A DNA stretch of 64,000 nt, taken from positions 62,001-126,000 of the forward strand of contig JAZOMZ010000013.1 in the NCBI GenBank assembly GCA_045654205.1, given 5' to 3'. The position numbers were made by a program, and so were the translations under genes. Of this stretch, positions 35,021 to 43,650 are shown piece by piece. A model generated the notes under the pieces. That model was not told the origin of the DNA. It was given only the letters and a program-made list of their open reading frames with translations, and ran no database searches. The number at the start of each line of letters is the position of its first letter. The stretch's first letter is position 1. Origin of the DNA: Enterocola sp045654205 (lineage in GTDB: Bacteria; Bacteroidota; Bacteroidia; Bacteroidales; Paludibacteraceae).

Positions 35021-35481
35021 GCTGTTATAGCAGCTTCAACTCCCTTATTCCCGAGTTCTCCACCACATCTATCCAAAGCTTGTTGTAGAGTATTTACGGT
35101 TAACAAACCGAAAATAACAGGAGGAAATCCTTCGCGAGCGTTAAGTTCTGCTATGCCTTGTGTTGTGCCTGAGCATACATAATCAAAGTGAGGGGTATCA
35201 CCTTGGATTACACAACCAAGCACTATAATAGCATCATATTTTTTCTTTGATTGAAGATATTTTGCTGCATAGGTAAGTTCAAAAGCACCTGGCACATGAA
35301 CTACATCCACATCTACCGCACCATTTTCTTCTAAGGCTTCTAACGCACCTTCTAATAGTTTGAATGTAACGTTAGAATTCCAGTCTGCCACTGCAATGGC
35401 ATAAGATTGCTTTGCTACTACTACCTTATCAGGCATAGAGTTTGCATCATATTCTGAAAGGTTATGAAGCTTACTTGCCAT
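34999..35481 (-). CDS. ribH: 6,7-dimethyl-8-ribityllumazine synthase
   Basis: The penultimate riboflavin enzyme, which condenses a ribityl-amino pyrimidine with dihydroxybutanone phosphate. Motifs are ADWNSNVTFKLLEGAL, VPGAFELTYAAKYL, LGCVIQGDTPHFDYVC and FGLLTVNTLQQALDR. The start at 35481 (MASKLHNLSEYD) is chosen because it leaves an 11-bp overlap with the upstream gene; an upstream ATG at 35514 would overlap by 44. Its C-terminal codons lie in the shared terminator hairpin. Confidence 0.96.
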   Translation of the reverse strand: MASKLHNLSEYDANSMPDKVVVAKQSYAIAVADWNSNVTFKLLEGALEALEENGAVDVDVVHVPGAFELTYAAKYLQSKKKYDAIIVLGCVIQGDTPHFDYVCSGTTQGIAELNAREGFPPVIFGLLTVNTLQQALDRCGGELGNKGVEAAITAIKMANL

Positions 35482-36184
35482 TTTTTTGAGTAGCGTTTTC
35501 AATGTATTTATCAACTTCGTCGATGTCGGTAATACCTGTAATTTTACCTTCGCAACGAGATTTTAGTTCTTTGTAAGCATCTAATGCTTTAGCATAATCA
35601 CCTATAGATTCGTATGCACGACCAAGTTTCATTAGTGAAGAGCTAACTACCAAAATATTTTCAGATTTAGCAGCTTTTTTGTAGCAAGAAATAGCTTTTT
35701 CTGTTTCGCCTTTCATTGCGTAGCTGTCACCTAGAGTTGATTTTACTGTATATTGAAGAATATTATCAGAAGCAGAGAAACCTTCTAAATAAGAAATTGC
35801 ATTGTCGTAATCTGCAAGTTTAAAGTATGCAAGACCTGCATATGCTTTTGCTAAATTGCCAGATTTTGTAATAGAATATTCGTCTGCAATAGAAGCAAAA
35901 CCAATAAACTCAATATCATCACCATTAATTGCTTTGTCGTATTGACCAGCTGCGTAATAAACTTGACCTAATGCCATTTGCTCTGCTGCTTCTTCTGATT
36001 GTGGTTGAATCATAAAGTTATCTACTAACAACCAACCTACTAACACTGCAACAATTGCAATTAAAGCATAAATTAAAGGTTTTTGATTTTTTTCTAAAAA
36101 TGCTTCAGATGTGCTTAATGCACCTTCTAAGTTTTTTAACTCTTGTTCTGTAGCATCAACTTGATTATTTTTTTTGTTTGCCAT
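35471..36184 (-). CDS. Membrane-anchored TPR protein
   Basis: A 237-residue protein with an N-terminal cytoplasmic segment, one transmembrane helix at about 38-58 (LIYALIAIVAVLVGWLLVDN), and tetratricopeptide repeats from about 70 to 215 (AKAYAGLAYFKLADYDNAIS, GDSYAMKGETEKAISCYKKA, GRAYESIGDYAKALDAYKEL). The layout is like YfgM, an ancillary secretion/chaperone factor, but a Bacteroidota equivalent is not established. A -7 box TAACTTTG (36230-36223) precedes it. It is co-transcribed with ribH. Confidence 0.87.
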   Translation of the reverse strand: MANKKNNQVDATEQELKNLEGALSTSEAFLEKNQKPLIYALIAIVAVLVGWLLVDNFMIQPQSEEAAEQMALGQVYYAAGQYDKAINGDDIEFIGFASIADEYSITKSGNLAKAYAGLAYFKLADYDNAISYLEGFSASDNILQYTVKSTLGDSYAMKGETEKAISCYKKAAKSENILVVSSSLMKLGRAYESIGDYAKALDAYKELKSRCEGKITGITDIDEVDKYIENATQKNGK

Positions 36185-36313
36185 GATATAATTTTGTTTA
36201 GTTATTTTTCTATTTAGAACTGCAAAGTTAAACTTTTTCTTGATATAATAGCAATTTAAACGTGTGTTTTATATGATAAAATAAGATTTTATTGAAAATT
36301 TATGCCGTTTTAT

Positions 36314-36343
36314 TTTGTAATTAAAAGAAAAGTATTACCTTTG
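36314..36343 (+). promoter_or_regulatory. Promoter of tRNA-Cys
   Basis: TTTG (36314-36317), an 18-nt spacer, then TACCTTTG (36336-36343). It shares GTATTACCTTTGCACT with the tRNA-Arg promoter. Confidence 0.75.
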
Positions 36344-36354
36344 CACTGCCTTAA

Positions 36355-36425
36355 GGTTCCTTGGCCGAGTGGCTAGGCACCGGTCTGCAAAACCGTCTAC
36401 GGCGGTTCGAATCCGCCAGGAACCT
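36355..36425 (+). tRNA. tRNA-Cys (GCA)
   Basis: A 71-nt cloverleaf with acceptor arms GGTTCCT/AGGAACC and discriminator T (typically U73 in tRNA-Cys). The anticodon loop CTGCAAA has GCA at 36387-36389, and the T-arm is GGCGGTTCGAATCCGCC. No CCA is encoded. Confidence 0.96.
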
Positions 36426-36433
36426 CAACAAAA

Positions 36434-36463
36434 AAGCGAAACTCTCGAGTTTCGCTTTTTTTA
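36434..36463 (+). terminator. Terminator after tRNA-Cys
   Basis: AAGCGAAACT-CTCG-AGTTTCGCTT followed by a run of T. Confidence 0.92.
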
Positions 36464-36504
36464 TTCATAAATCTCAATTTTCTGGAAACCTAATGCAAAT
36501 TACT

Positions 36505-37326
36505 ATGAAAAGAACAAGATTAATTATCTACCAAATAGCTACAAGTGTAATACTTTTCTTATTTTATTTACTATTTCATGACCACAATTCACTCATGAAA
36601 ATATCAGGGGATAATTCCATGGCTGTGATTGTTTTATATGCATTTATTGGTGTAATATCACTTATAACACTATTTGTAAGTATAATATCTTGTATATTAG
36701 CTACTAAGCAAAGAAATATAATATATTCATATTGTGTCGCTTTATTCGCTGGTTTTACAACATTGTGGGTCTTAAATGATTTCTTGTTTATTCATAAAGC
36801 ATATATTGCAATAGATTATGTATTACACATTATATTGCTAATAGGATTCATTTATATTGTTGATAGGGAGAAAAAAGGGAAAGTATTAAAATTTTTAGAT
36901 TTTATACAAGACAAAAGTTATTTAAAAGATATTTTGATATTCTCTGTATTAATTATATGCTGTTATATAATCCCAGACTTGATATTTGAAAGATATCTAG
37001 TTTCAGATTATCAAGGATTTCTCAAAGACACAATCTCCGTTTCAATATACATTAGGTATATAATGTGTTATGCTTGTTTATTATTTCATCTTGTTTTGAT
37101 ATACAAGAACTGGCGAAGAGGCGCATTAATTGTATTTATCTTATTTTTGCTACCTAGCCTTATTTATTTATGTGCTAAGATGTTTTTATTTGATGTTATA
37201 TCATTAATAATATATTTCTGGTATTCACTTGTATGTGGTATAATATCTGTAATAATATATCAATTAACTTGCAAAATACTTAGTAAACACCGCAAAAATA
37301 TCGCAAACTTTACAAAGCAGAAGTAA
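36505..37326 (+). CDS. Polytopic membrane protein, unknown
   Basis: I do not recognise this protein of about 273 residues. It has around eight hydrophobic segments (for example LIIYQIATSVILFLFYLLFH, DILIFSVLIICCYIIPDLIF and LIVFILFLLPSLIYLCA) and short charged loops. The open frame runs back through tRNA-Cys, so the true start must be the ATG at 36505 or 36493. It is much more AT-rich than its neighbours, and its position directly after a tRNA terminator suggests an acquired gene. Confidence 0.7.
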   Translation: MKRTRLIIYQIATSVILFLFYLLFHDHNSLMKISGDNSMAVIVLYAFIGVISLITLFVSIISCILATKQRNIIYSYCVALFAGFTTLWVLNDFLFIHKAYIAIDYVLHIILLIGFIYIVDREKKGKVLKFLDFIQDKSYLKDILIFSVLIICCYIIPDLIFERYLVSDYQGFLKDTISVSIYIRYIMCYACLLFHLVLIYKNWRRGALIVFILFLLPSLIYLCAKMFLFDVISLIIYFWYSLVCGIISVIIYQLTCKILSKHRKNIANFTKQK

Positions 37327-37376
37327 AAGGACCCATTACGAATTAGAAAAGATGGAATTGTAATTAACTATATAAA

Positions 37377-37412
37377 AATGAGGTTGACACTATAAATGTC
37401 AACCTCATTTTA
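37377..37412. terminator. Bidirectional terminator
   Basis: AATGAGGTTGACA and TGTCAACCTCATT form a perfect 13-bp stem with a 7-nt loop, between convergent genes. Confidence 0.9.
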
Positions 37413-37429
37413 TTTTTGTGTTGTAGAAT

Positions 37430-38692
37430 TTACTTTATTGTCATTTCGGTGATTACAGGTAAGTGATCTGAAGGGTATTTCTCTAATCCCATATCATCGT
37501 TGTCGGCAAAGTATGAGGTAATTTCTGCTCTACTTGCGTCGAATAAGATAAGGTCGATACGTTTTGGGCTCTTGTCGTCTGAGCTGTAAAGACCAGTGTA
37601 GGTATTACCTTCCCAAGCACATTGGGTAGGATATTTAGTTTGTTGTTCTTCGTTACATACGTAAGCACCTACCGCAGCATCACCCATGGCAATGAAAGAG
37701 TCGGTCCAGCGAGTTGAAAGCATTTCGTATGCTGGCTCAGTAATTTCGCAGTTGAAGTCGCCGGCAAAGAAGTATGGATATTCACCTGCAATTTCTGGCA
37801 CTACTTTAATAGCTACTTCTGCTTGGTCTGTACGCACTTGTACTTTTTGTGCAGTATAGTTGTGGTTAAAGTGAGTAGAGAAGAAATAGAACTCTTCGCC
37901 AGATGTTCTATCTTTAAGTTTTACCCATGCTACAAGGCGGTTGAAGTCTGAATTAGCAACTTTACTTACTTTATAAGGTGTGTTAGACAAGAAGAAACGA
38001 CCTTGATCTAATTTAATATATCTGTCTTTTTTATAGATAAGACCTGTTTGTTCGCCACTAGCGCCAGCTGAGTTTTCTTTACCATTATCACGACCATAAC
38101 CTACATATTCATACTCAGTTAAAGTAGAAATAAAGTCTGGAGATTGGTATTTTGTAATCTCTTCGATACCGCAAACGTCCATTTCGTGTCTTTGAATCAT
38201 TTCAAATACTTTAGCCTTACGTTTTGGCCAATGAATTTCGCTATTGCCATCATTGTTATAGTAACGAATATTATAGTTACAAATTTTGTGAATATTAGAA
38301 TATGTACCTTTTGTGATAGCTTCAAACACAGGAGTTAAAGTTGTGTCTTTTGAAATAGTAAATGAGTCGCGCGCAGCACAACCTTTTGCAAGGTTTGAAC
38401 CTGCAAAGATGTGGTCTGCATCTGGAATGAATTGCATATAAACTTTAGAAGATTTGTCTAAAGAGATTTCAGACTCAACCTTTTCACCATTGATAAACAC
38501 TTCACCTCCTTCAAAATCACCCAAAGTAAGTGTATATGAAGTAGGTTCTGGCTTAGCAGGATCATCAGGTGTAACTGGTTGTTCTGGAGTTTCAGGGGTA
38601 TCACCTCCCGGAGGAGTTGGTTCGTCTGGTTTACATGCCACCACAGCAAACATTAATGCTGCTGGGATTAATAATAAGAATAATTTTTTCAT
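37430..38692 (-). CDS. Endonuclease/exonuclease/phosphatase-family lipoprotein
   Basis: A 420-residue lipoprotein (lipobox VVAC, Cys20) with a Pro/Thr/Glu linker (about 22-50), a small beta domain, and an EEP-fold domain (about 130-420). EEP residues visible are CNYNIRYYN, GIEEITKY (metal Glu), FSTHFNH, FFAGDFNCE and the final YPSDHLPVITEM (catalytic Asp-His). It could be a surface nuclease or phosphodiesterase; substrates of EEP lipoproteins vary. Transcription is away from the repeat at 38.7 kb. Confidence 0.9.
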   Translation of the reverse strand: MKKLFLLLIPAALMFAVVACKPDEPTPPGGDTPETPEQPVTPDDPAKPEPTSYTLTLGDFEGGEVFINGEKVESEISLDKSSKVYMQFIPDADHIFAGSNLAKGCAARDSFTISKDTTLTPVFEAITKGTYSNIHKICNYNIRYYNNDGNSEIHWPKRKAKVFEMIQRHEMDVCGIEEITKYQSPDFISTLTEYEYVGYGRDNGKENSAGASGEQTGLIYKKDRYIKLDQGRFFLSNTPYKVSKVANSDFNRLVAWVKLKDRTSGEEFYFFSTHFNHNYTAQKVQVRTDQAEVAIKVVPEIAGEYPYFFAGDFNCEITEPAYEMLSTRWTDSFIAMGDAAVGAYVCNEEQQTKYPTQCAWEGNTYTGLYSSDDKSPKRIDLILFDASRAEITSYFADNDDMGLEKYPSDHLPVITEMTIK

Positions 38693-38724
38693 AAATAATA
38701 TATTGTTGATTGTTTATATGTTTA

Positions 38725-38813
38725 TAATTACTCGCTTCGCTCGTGATTTTGCTCTCGCTCGGCAATGCTTAAGCAAGCTTATCATTGCTCTCGCTTAGTC
38801 GCAAAATTCCTAA
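38725..38813 (-). repeat. Composite dispersed repeat, copy C
   Basis: Read on the minus strand it opens TTAGGAATTTTGCG and contains GAGAGCAATGATAAGC, TTGCTTAAGCATTGCCGAG and ATCACGAGCG. The layout is that of copies A and B, with different bases in the dyad. Its first TAG is the stop codon of uup (38812-38810). Confidence 0.78.
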
Positions 38814-40570
38814 CTCATTGACAACGTAAGCCATCTCATCGACTTCTCATCTAGTAGTGGAATAAGTTCTTCCATACGTTTCGCATTCTTTTGAAGAGTA
38901 TCCATATCAAGGTTGCCAGAGGCAAAACCATCTTCAAGCATTTTCTTTTCCTCTTCAAGCTGTGCAATTTCAACTTCTAGCGCTTCCAACTCACGTTTCT
39001 CTGCAAATGTAAGTTTCCTTTTTGTTTCTTTGCGAGGTTTGTTGTTTTGAGTTTTAGCCGCAGATTCATTTGCCGACGCCTTTCTTGCAATGCTCTCTTG
39101 CTCGTTTCTCCAATCGCGATAGTCGGTATAGTTACCAGGGAAATCTTTTATTTCTGCATTACCTTTAAACACAAGTAAGTGGTCTACCACCTTATCCATA
39201 AAGTAGCGGTCGTGCGACACCACTATTACGCAACCCTTGAAATTAATCAAATAATCTTCTAGAATATTTAGAGTTACAATGTCCAGGTCGTTAGTTGGTT
39301 CGTCGAGCACCAAAAAGTTTGGGTTACGCATTAGCACAGTACACAAATAAAGTCTGCGCTTCTCTCCTCCACTTAGTTTATAAATGTAATTATGCTGGGT
39401 TTCTGGAGCAAAAAGGAAATGTTGCAAAAACTGCGAAGCTGATAGTTTTCGTCCGCCACCTAAATCTACTTCTTCGGCAATTTCACGCACTGCATCTATC
39501 ACTTTCATTTGGTCGTTGAACTTCAATCCCTCTTGGCTATAATAACCAAAACGCACTGTTTCACCTATATCAAAAGACCCTGCATCTGGTTTTTCTAAAC
39601 CCAAAAGCAGTTTAATAAAGGTAGATTTACCCGTACCATTGGCACCAATTATGCCCATTTTCTCGTAGCGAGAAAACTGATAATAGAAATTGTCTAGTAT
39701 TTTAAGGTCGCCAAAGGCTTTGCTTATGTATTTTGCTTCAAAAATCTTAGAACCTATATAAGTAGATTTATTTTCTAGTCGCACCTGTCCATTATCCACT
39801 TTTTGCGAAACCTTTTCTTGAAGTTTATAAAAATCTTCAATTCTAGATTTTGCCTTTGTGGCACGAGCCTGTGGCTGACGACGCATCCAATCTAACTCTT
39901 TTCTAAACAGGTTGTTAGCGCGAGCTAGTTCAGCATTGGTTTGGTCAATACGTTCCTGACGTTTCTCTAGATAATAACTATAATTCCCTTTGTATCTATA
40001 AAAACGTTTATTGTCTATTTCAATAATCTCGTTGCAAACCCTATCCAAAAAATACCTATCGTGAGTAACCATAAGTAGGGTAATATTAGACCTATTTAGA
40101 TAATTTTCTAGGTATTCTGTCATTTCTAGGTCTAAATGGTTGGTGGGCTCATCGAGAATAAGTAAATCTGGTTCTTGCACAAGCACATTTGCAAGTGCCA
40201 CACGTTTCACCTGACCACCAGAAAGAGTGCCCATTGGTTGGTCGAAACATGTAATATTAAATTTGGTTAGGATTTGTTTTGCCTTTTGCTCGTTGCCAAA
40301 CTCACTAAAAGTATCTAGCGCAGTGATTTCTGGCGAAAAATCTGGCAATTGCTTCAAATATGACACACGCAAATCACGCTTTGTGGTGATTTTTCCCGCA
40401 TCCATTGGTTCCACGCCTGCAATTATATTAAGTAGCGTAGTTTTACCAGCACCATTTTTTGCAATAATGGCTATTTTCTGCCCTTGAGAAATCTCTATAT
40501 CAACGTTTTCGTACATCAAATCTGCACCAAAACGCTTAGTCAATCCTTCTATTTGTAAATAACTTACCAT
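38810..40570 (-). CDS. ABC-F family ATPase, Uup-like
   Basis: A 586-residue soluble tandem ATPase of the ABC-F class, which acts on ribosomes or DNA-related processes rather than transport. There are two cassettes: GKNGAGKTT-type Walker A (AKNGAGKTT and GANGTGKST), LSGGQVKR and LSGGEKRR signatures, and LDEPTNHLD and LDEPTNDLD Walker B. A C-terminal coiled coil (KRKLTFAEKRELEALEVEIA) is the mark of the Uup branch. The last residues (LTLSMS) differ from the usual RWLELSE ending because the gene runs into repeat copy C. Confidence 0.92.
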   Translation of the reverse strand: MVSYLQIEGLTKRFGADLMYENVDIEISQGQKIAIIAKNGAGKTTLLNIIAGVEPMDAGKITTKRDLRVSYLKQLPDFSPEITALDTFSEFGNEQKAKQILTKFNITCFDQPMGTLSGGQVKRVALANVLVQEPDLLILDEPTNHLDLEMTEYLENYLNRSNITLLMVTHDRYFLDRVCNEIIEIDNKRFYRYKGNYSYYLEKRQERIDQTNAELARANNLFRKELDWMRRQPQARATKAKSRIEDFYKLQEKVSQKVDNGQVRLENKSTYIGSKIFEAKYISKAFGDLKILDNFYYQFSRYEKMGIIGANGTGKSTFIKLLLGLEKPDAGSFDIGETVRFGYYSQEGLKFNDQMKVIDAVREIAEEVDLGGGRKLSASQFLQHFLFAPETQHNYIYKLSGGEKRRLYLCTVLMRNPNFLVLDEPTNDLDIVTLNILEDYLINFKGCVIVVSHDRYFMDKVVDHLLVFKGNAEIKDFPGNYTDYRDWRNEQESIARKASANESAAKTQNNKPRKETKRKLTFAEKRELEALEVEIAQLEEEKKMLEDGFASGNLDMDTLQKNAKRMEELIPLLDEKSMRWLTLSMS

Positions 40571-40579
40571 ATCAACCTA

Positions 40580-40607
40580 CAAATATACGAAATTTTCACT
40601 ATTTTTG
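40580..40607. promoter_or_regulatory. Divergent -7 boxes for uup and the S46 gene
   Basis: The minus-strand TATATTTG (40587-40580) serves uup, and the plus-strand TATTTTTG (40600-40607) serves the S46 gene. The plus-strand box overlaps a TTG start candidate at 40605 and so excludes it. Confidence 0.6.
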
Positions 40608-40625
40608 CAGTCTAACATAAATTTT

Positions 40626-42671
40626 ATGACAAAACTACTTAAATATTATATACTACTTCTATTTTGCTCAGCAACAATACATAACGCATTAGCAGATAGA
40701 GGTTTTTGGTATCCTGCCTTTGTGCCAGATTCTATTCAAGAATATATTAAAGAAGAAGGCGAAATCAACCTAGAAAATATCTACAACGCAGATTCTACAA
40801 AGAGTTTAAACAATTATGTAGTATACCTAAACAACGGATACACAGCTAGTTTAATTTCTAAAAATGGGTTGCTTCTTACTCCATATGAGGCCATTAAACC
40901 TTATATAAACAGCGTAGATTCTCTTAAAAATGGCTTCCTTGCAGAAGATGTTTTCTACGAAAAACCTATTTTTAATCTAACTGCATTTTTCCAAAACAAA
41001 CCAGACAGCGTAAGATTTGGCGATATTCGTTTGGTTTATGCTCCTAGCGAGGCATTGGCAGAGCCTAATATCAAAGACGAGTATTCAAAAGACAGATACA
41101 ATGCCAATTTTGCTCTGCTTAGAATTTATGCAGACCGCGACAACAATCATTCACGTTACAACAACACAAACCAACCTTACGTAACTGATAGTTGTTTAAC
41201 TATTACACGTCATTATGCTGCTGAAGATGATTTTGTTTTCTACCTAGGCTACCCAAACATTAGCAAAAGAAACCTTACATCTACTGATATTTACGAAAGA
41301 TTTCAACTAGTTGACAGTGCAAAACTTGTTGGTTATGAGTTCCTTACCGACTCTGCTATTTACTCTGCTCACAAAGAAATAGAAGCAATCAAAAACAAAA
41401 AGGAATACCTTATATACCCTACTCTAATTAAAGAAAAGGTAAAAAAAGAAGACGAATTTACAATTTGGGCTGCCAATCACGACAAATTTGAATCTGCTCT
41501 GAGATACTCAAATAATGTTACTTTCATGAGAAAATATCAGGCAGAAAGAAGAAAAACTGGTTTCCTTTACAACTTGAGCCAAACTGTGTTTGAAAAATCC
41601 ATTGTACTGCAAATGGGCGAAATTCTTGTTACCATTACAGAGGAAAACAAGATGAAAATGTATGCAGATTTGGCAAAACTTTATGAAATCTACAAGCCAG
41701 AAAGAGAAAAACTAGTGCTTAAGCAAATGCTTGAGTTCTACGCCACTCATTGCGACAGCATTTTCTTGCCAAATGTTTATGCAGACATAGAGCAAAATTA
41801 CAAAGGCAATATTGATAAATATCTGAACAAACTGTTTAAAAAGTCGTTTGTAACAAGCGAAAAACGCTTAAATAAATATCTAGACGACCCTAAAGAAGAG
41901 GTTTTCAACAAAGACATGCTTATTGTGCTTGCAAAAGACATTCTTAAACACAAAGCCCTTGTTTACAACTATTTCCATAGTTTCGACGAAGATATGAATA
42001 GAGCATTTAAACTATATTCAGAGGGCTGTTTGGTGCTAAATTCTGATTATTATCACGCTCCAGAGGCTGATTATAGTTTAAGAATGGGTTATGGTTTTGT
42101 TTCTTCATATAGAAACAATCCTAGCTTTACTGTGAATGCTATTTCTTACCTTAACGATATAAACATTCATTCTATTTTGGGTAGTTGTGCTTTGGATTCG
42201 CTTACTTTAGAAGAATATGTAGGCGAAGATAGCGTAAGAACAAGCTTCCTTACCACTTGCGATGCTCCACTGCTTAGAATGGGCGAACCTGTATTTAACC
42301 TGAAAGGCGAAATAATTGGTATGCTCACCTCTGGCACTAGCGAAACCGAAATGAATAATTACATGTATCACGAAAGTTTCCGCACCATTGCCACCGACAT
42401 TAATTATTTAATGTATCTTCTTAACGAAGAAGGCGCCAACAATATTCTTAGCGAAATAATCCTTGGCGAGGAAGAAGAAATCGTTGACATAGAATACTTC
42501 ACCCCAGTAGATTCACTATTAATACCAAATGATTCGCTTTTGATGCTAAATGACTCTCTAAGAGTGTTGAACGATTCACTGATGATTAATGCAGATTCGT
42601 TGACGGTTAATAATGATTCAATTGGAATAAACAACTCCACACTAAGAACCCACTTACAAAAGAATTCCTAA
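40626..42671 (+). CDS. S46-family dipeptidyl-peptidase homologue lacking the catalytic triad
   Basis: A 681-residue exported protein (signal peptide about 1-23) aligned by eye with DPP7/DPP11 (MEROPS S46). Shared features are the N-terminal GFWYP region, NLENIYNADSTKSLNNYVVYL, GYTASLISKNGLLLT, GFLAEDVF, YNANFALLRIYAD and the C-terminal EPVFNLKGEIIGML. The three catalytic places are changed: TNHHC reads TPYEA (85-89), the Asp of GDFxLFR is N161, and GNSGSP reads LRMGEP (550-555). It therefore looks like a pseudoenzyme, perhaps a binding or chaperone protein. The C-terminus carries seven DSL-type heptapeptide repeats. Confidence 0.85.
   Translation: MTKLLKYYILLLFCSATIHNALADRGFWYPAFVPDSIQEYIKEEGEINLENIYNADSTKSLNNYVVYLNNGYTASLISKNGLLLTPYEAIKPYINSVDSLKNGFLAEDVFYEKPIFNLTAFFQNKPDSVRFGDIRLVYAPSEALAEPNIKDEYSKDRYNANFALLRIYADRDNNHSRYNNTNQPYVTDSCLTITRHYAAEDDFVFYLGYPNISKRNLTSTDIYERFQLVDSAKLVGYEFLTDSAIYSAHKEIEAIKNKKEYLIYPTLIKEKVKKEDEFTIWAANHDKFESALRYSNNVTFMRKYQAERRKTGFLYNLSQTVFEKSIVLQMGEILVTITEENKMKMYADLAKLYEIYKPEREKLVLKQMLEFYATHCDSIFLPNVYADIEQNYKGNIDKYLNKLFKKSFVTSEKRLNKYLDDPKEEVFNKDMLIVLAKDILKHKALVYNYFHSFDEDMNRAFKLYSEGCLVLNSDYYHAPEADYSLRMGYGFVSSYRNNPSFTVNAISYLNDINIHSILGSCALDSLTLEEYVGEDSVRTSFLTTCDAPLLRMGEPVFNLKGEIIGMLTSGTSETEMNNYMYHESFRTIATDINYLMYLLNEEGANNILSEIILGEEEEIVDIEYFTPVDSLLIPNDSLLMLNDSLRVLNDSLMINADSLTVNNDSIGINNSTLRTHLQKNS
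42504..42650 (+). repeat. 21-bp coding repeats at the C-terminus of the S46 homologue
   Basis: Seven consecutive 7-residue units (PVDSLLI, PNDSLLM, LNDSLRV, LNDSLMI, NADSLTV, NNDSIGI, NNSTLRT). The DNA units have diverged strongly, so the repeat is kept at protein level. Confidence 0.75.
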
Positions 42672-42693
42672 TTCCTAATTCCTAATTCCTAAT
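42666..42693 (-). repeat. Tandem TTAGGAA heptamers
   Basis: Four copies read on the minus strand, filling the gap between the S46 gene and pdxB. The first copy supplies the Asn-Ser codons and the TAA stop of the S46 gene. Confidence 0.85.
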
Positions 42694-42696
42694 TAG

Positions 42697-43641
42697 ATGA
42701 AGATAGTTGCGGATTCATATATACCTTTTTTAAAAGGACTACTAGATGACGTAGCCCAAGTGGAATATTTATCGCCTACAGACATTACGCCAGAGGCGGT
42801 AAAGGATGCTGACGCACTGATTATTCGCACTCGCACAAAATGTTGCGAAGCGCTACTTAAAGGTAGCAAGGTACAATTTATCGCCACCGCAACCATAGGT
42901 TTCGACCATATCGATACAAAATATTGCGCAGAACACGGTATTTCGTGGACAAATTGTCCAGGTTGCAACGCCGACAGCGTAAACAATTATATCCACGCCG
43001 CACTTACCACTATTTTTGGCGACAACATCAAAGGCAAAACCATAGGAATAATAGGTGTAGGAAATGTTGGTAGCCGTGTGGCTAGAATGGCAAACAGCCT
43101 AGGCATGAAAGTTCTTCTAAACGACCCTCCTCGTGCCAAAAAAGAAGGAGCAGAGAAGTTCGTTTCACTAGAAGAAATAAAGAAAGAGGCTGATATTATT
43201 ACCATTCACACTCCGCTAAACAAAGAAACTTTTCATATAATAAACGATGAGTTCCTTGCCTCTTGCAAAAATACACCTCTTATAATAAATGCTGCTCGCG
43301 GCGAGGTATGTGATACAGCAAGTTTACTTAATTATAAAGGTGAAATTGTATTAGACTGTTGGGAAGGCGAACCAAATATCAACCTAGAACTGCTTGAAAA
43401 AGTAGTTCTAGGCACACCACATATAGCAGGTTACTCTGTAGACGGCAAAGCCAATGGCACTCGTATGTCGGTAGAGGCAGTTTGTAAACATTTTGGCATA
43501 GAAAAAACAATAAAAATAGAAGTTCCTGGCGAAAAAGGCATACCTTATTATATAAAAGGTGAAAGTGATGCACTAAAAGCGCATCCAGAACTTTTTGAGA
43601 GTTTTAGGAATAATTATCCGATAAGAAGAGATAATATATAG
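42697..43641 (+). CDS. pdxB: 4-phosphoerythronate dehydrogenase
   Basis: A D-2-hydroxyacid dehydrogenase of the PLP (vitamin B6) pathway. It starts MKIVADSYIPFLKGLLDDVA, the family's usual opening. The NAD motif is GIIGVGNVGSRVARMANSLG near residue 115, with the catalytic Arg in NAARGEV, Glu in CWEGEP and His in GTPHIAGYS. At 314 residues it lacks most of the C-terminal dimerisation domain of the E. coli protein (378). truA follows after 9 nt. Confidence 0.93.
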   Translation: MKIVADSYIPFLKGLLDDVAQVEYLSPTDITPEAVKDADALIIRTRTKCCEALLKGSKVQFIATATIGFDHIDTKYCAEHGISWTNCPGCNADSVNNYIHAALTTIFGDNIKGKTIGIIGVGNVGSRVARMANSLGMKVLLNDPPRAKKEGAEKFVSLEEIKKEADIITIHTPLNKETFHIINDEFLASCKNTPLIINAARGEVCDTASLLNYKGEIVLDCWEGEPNINLELLEKVVLGTPHIAGYSVDGKANGTRMSVEAVCKHFGIEKTIKIEVPGEKGIPYYIKGESDALKAHPELFESFRNNYPIRRDNI

Positions 43642-43650
43642 TTAGGAGTT

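Noticed and set aside
36361..36504. N-terminal extension of the membrane protein gene through tRNA-Cys
   Set aside because: The extension overlaps the tRNA and its terminator; internal ATGs at 36493 or 36505 are the plausible starts.
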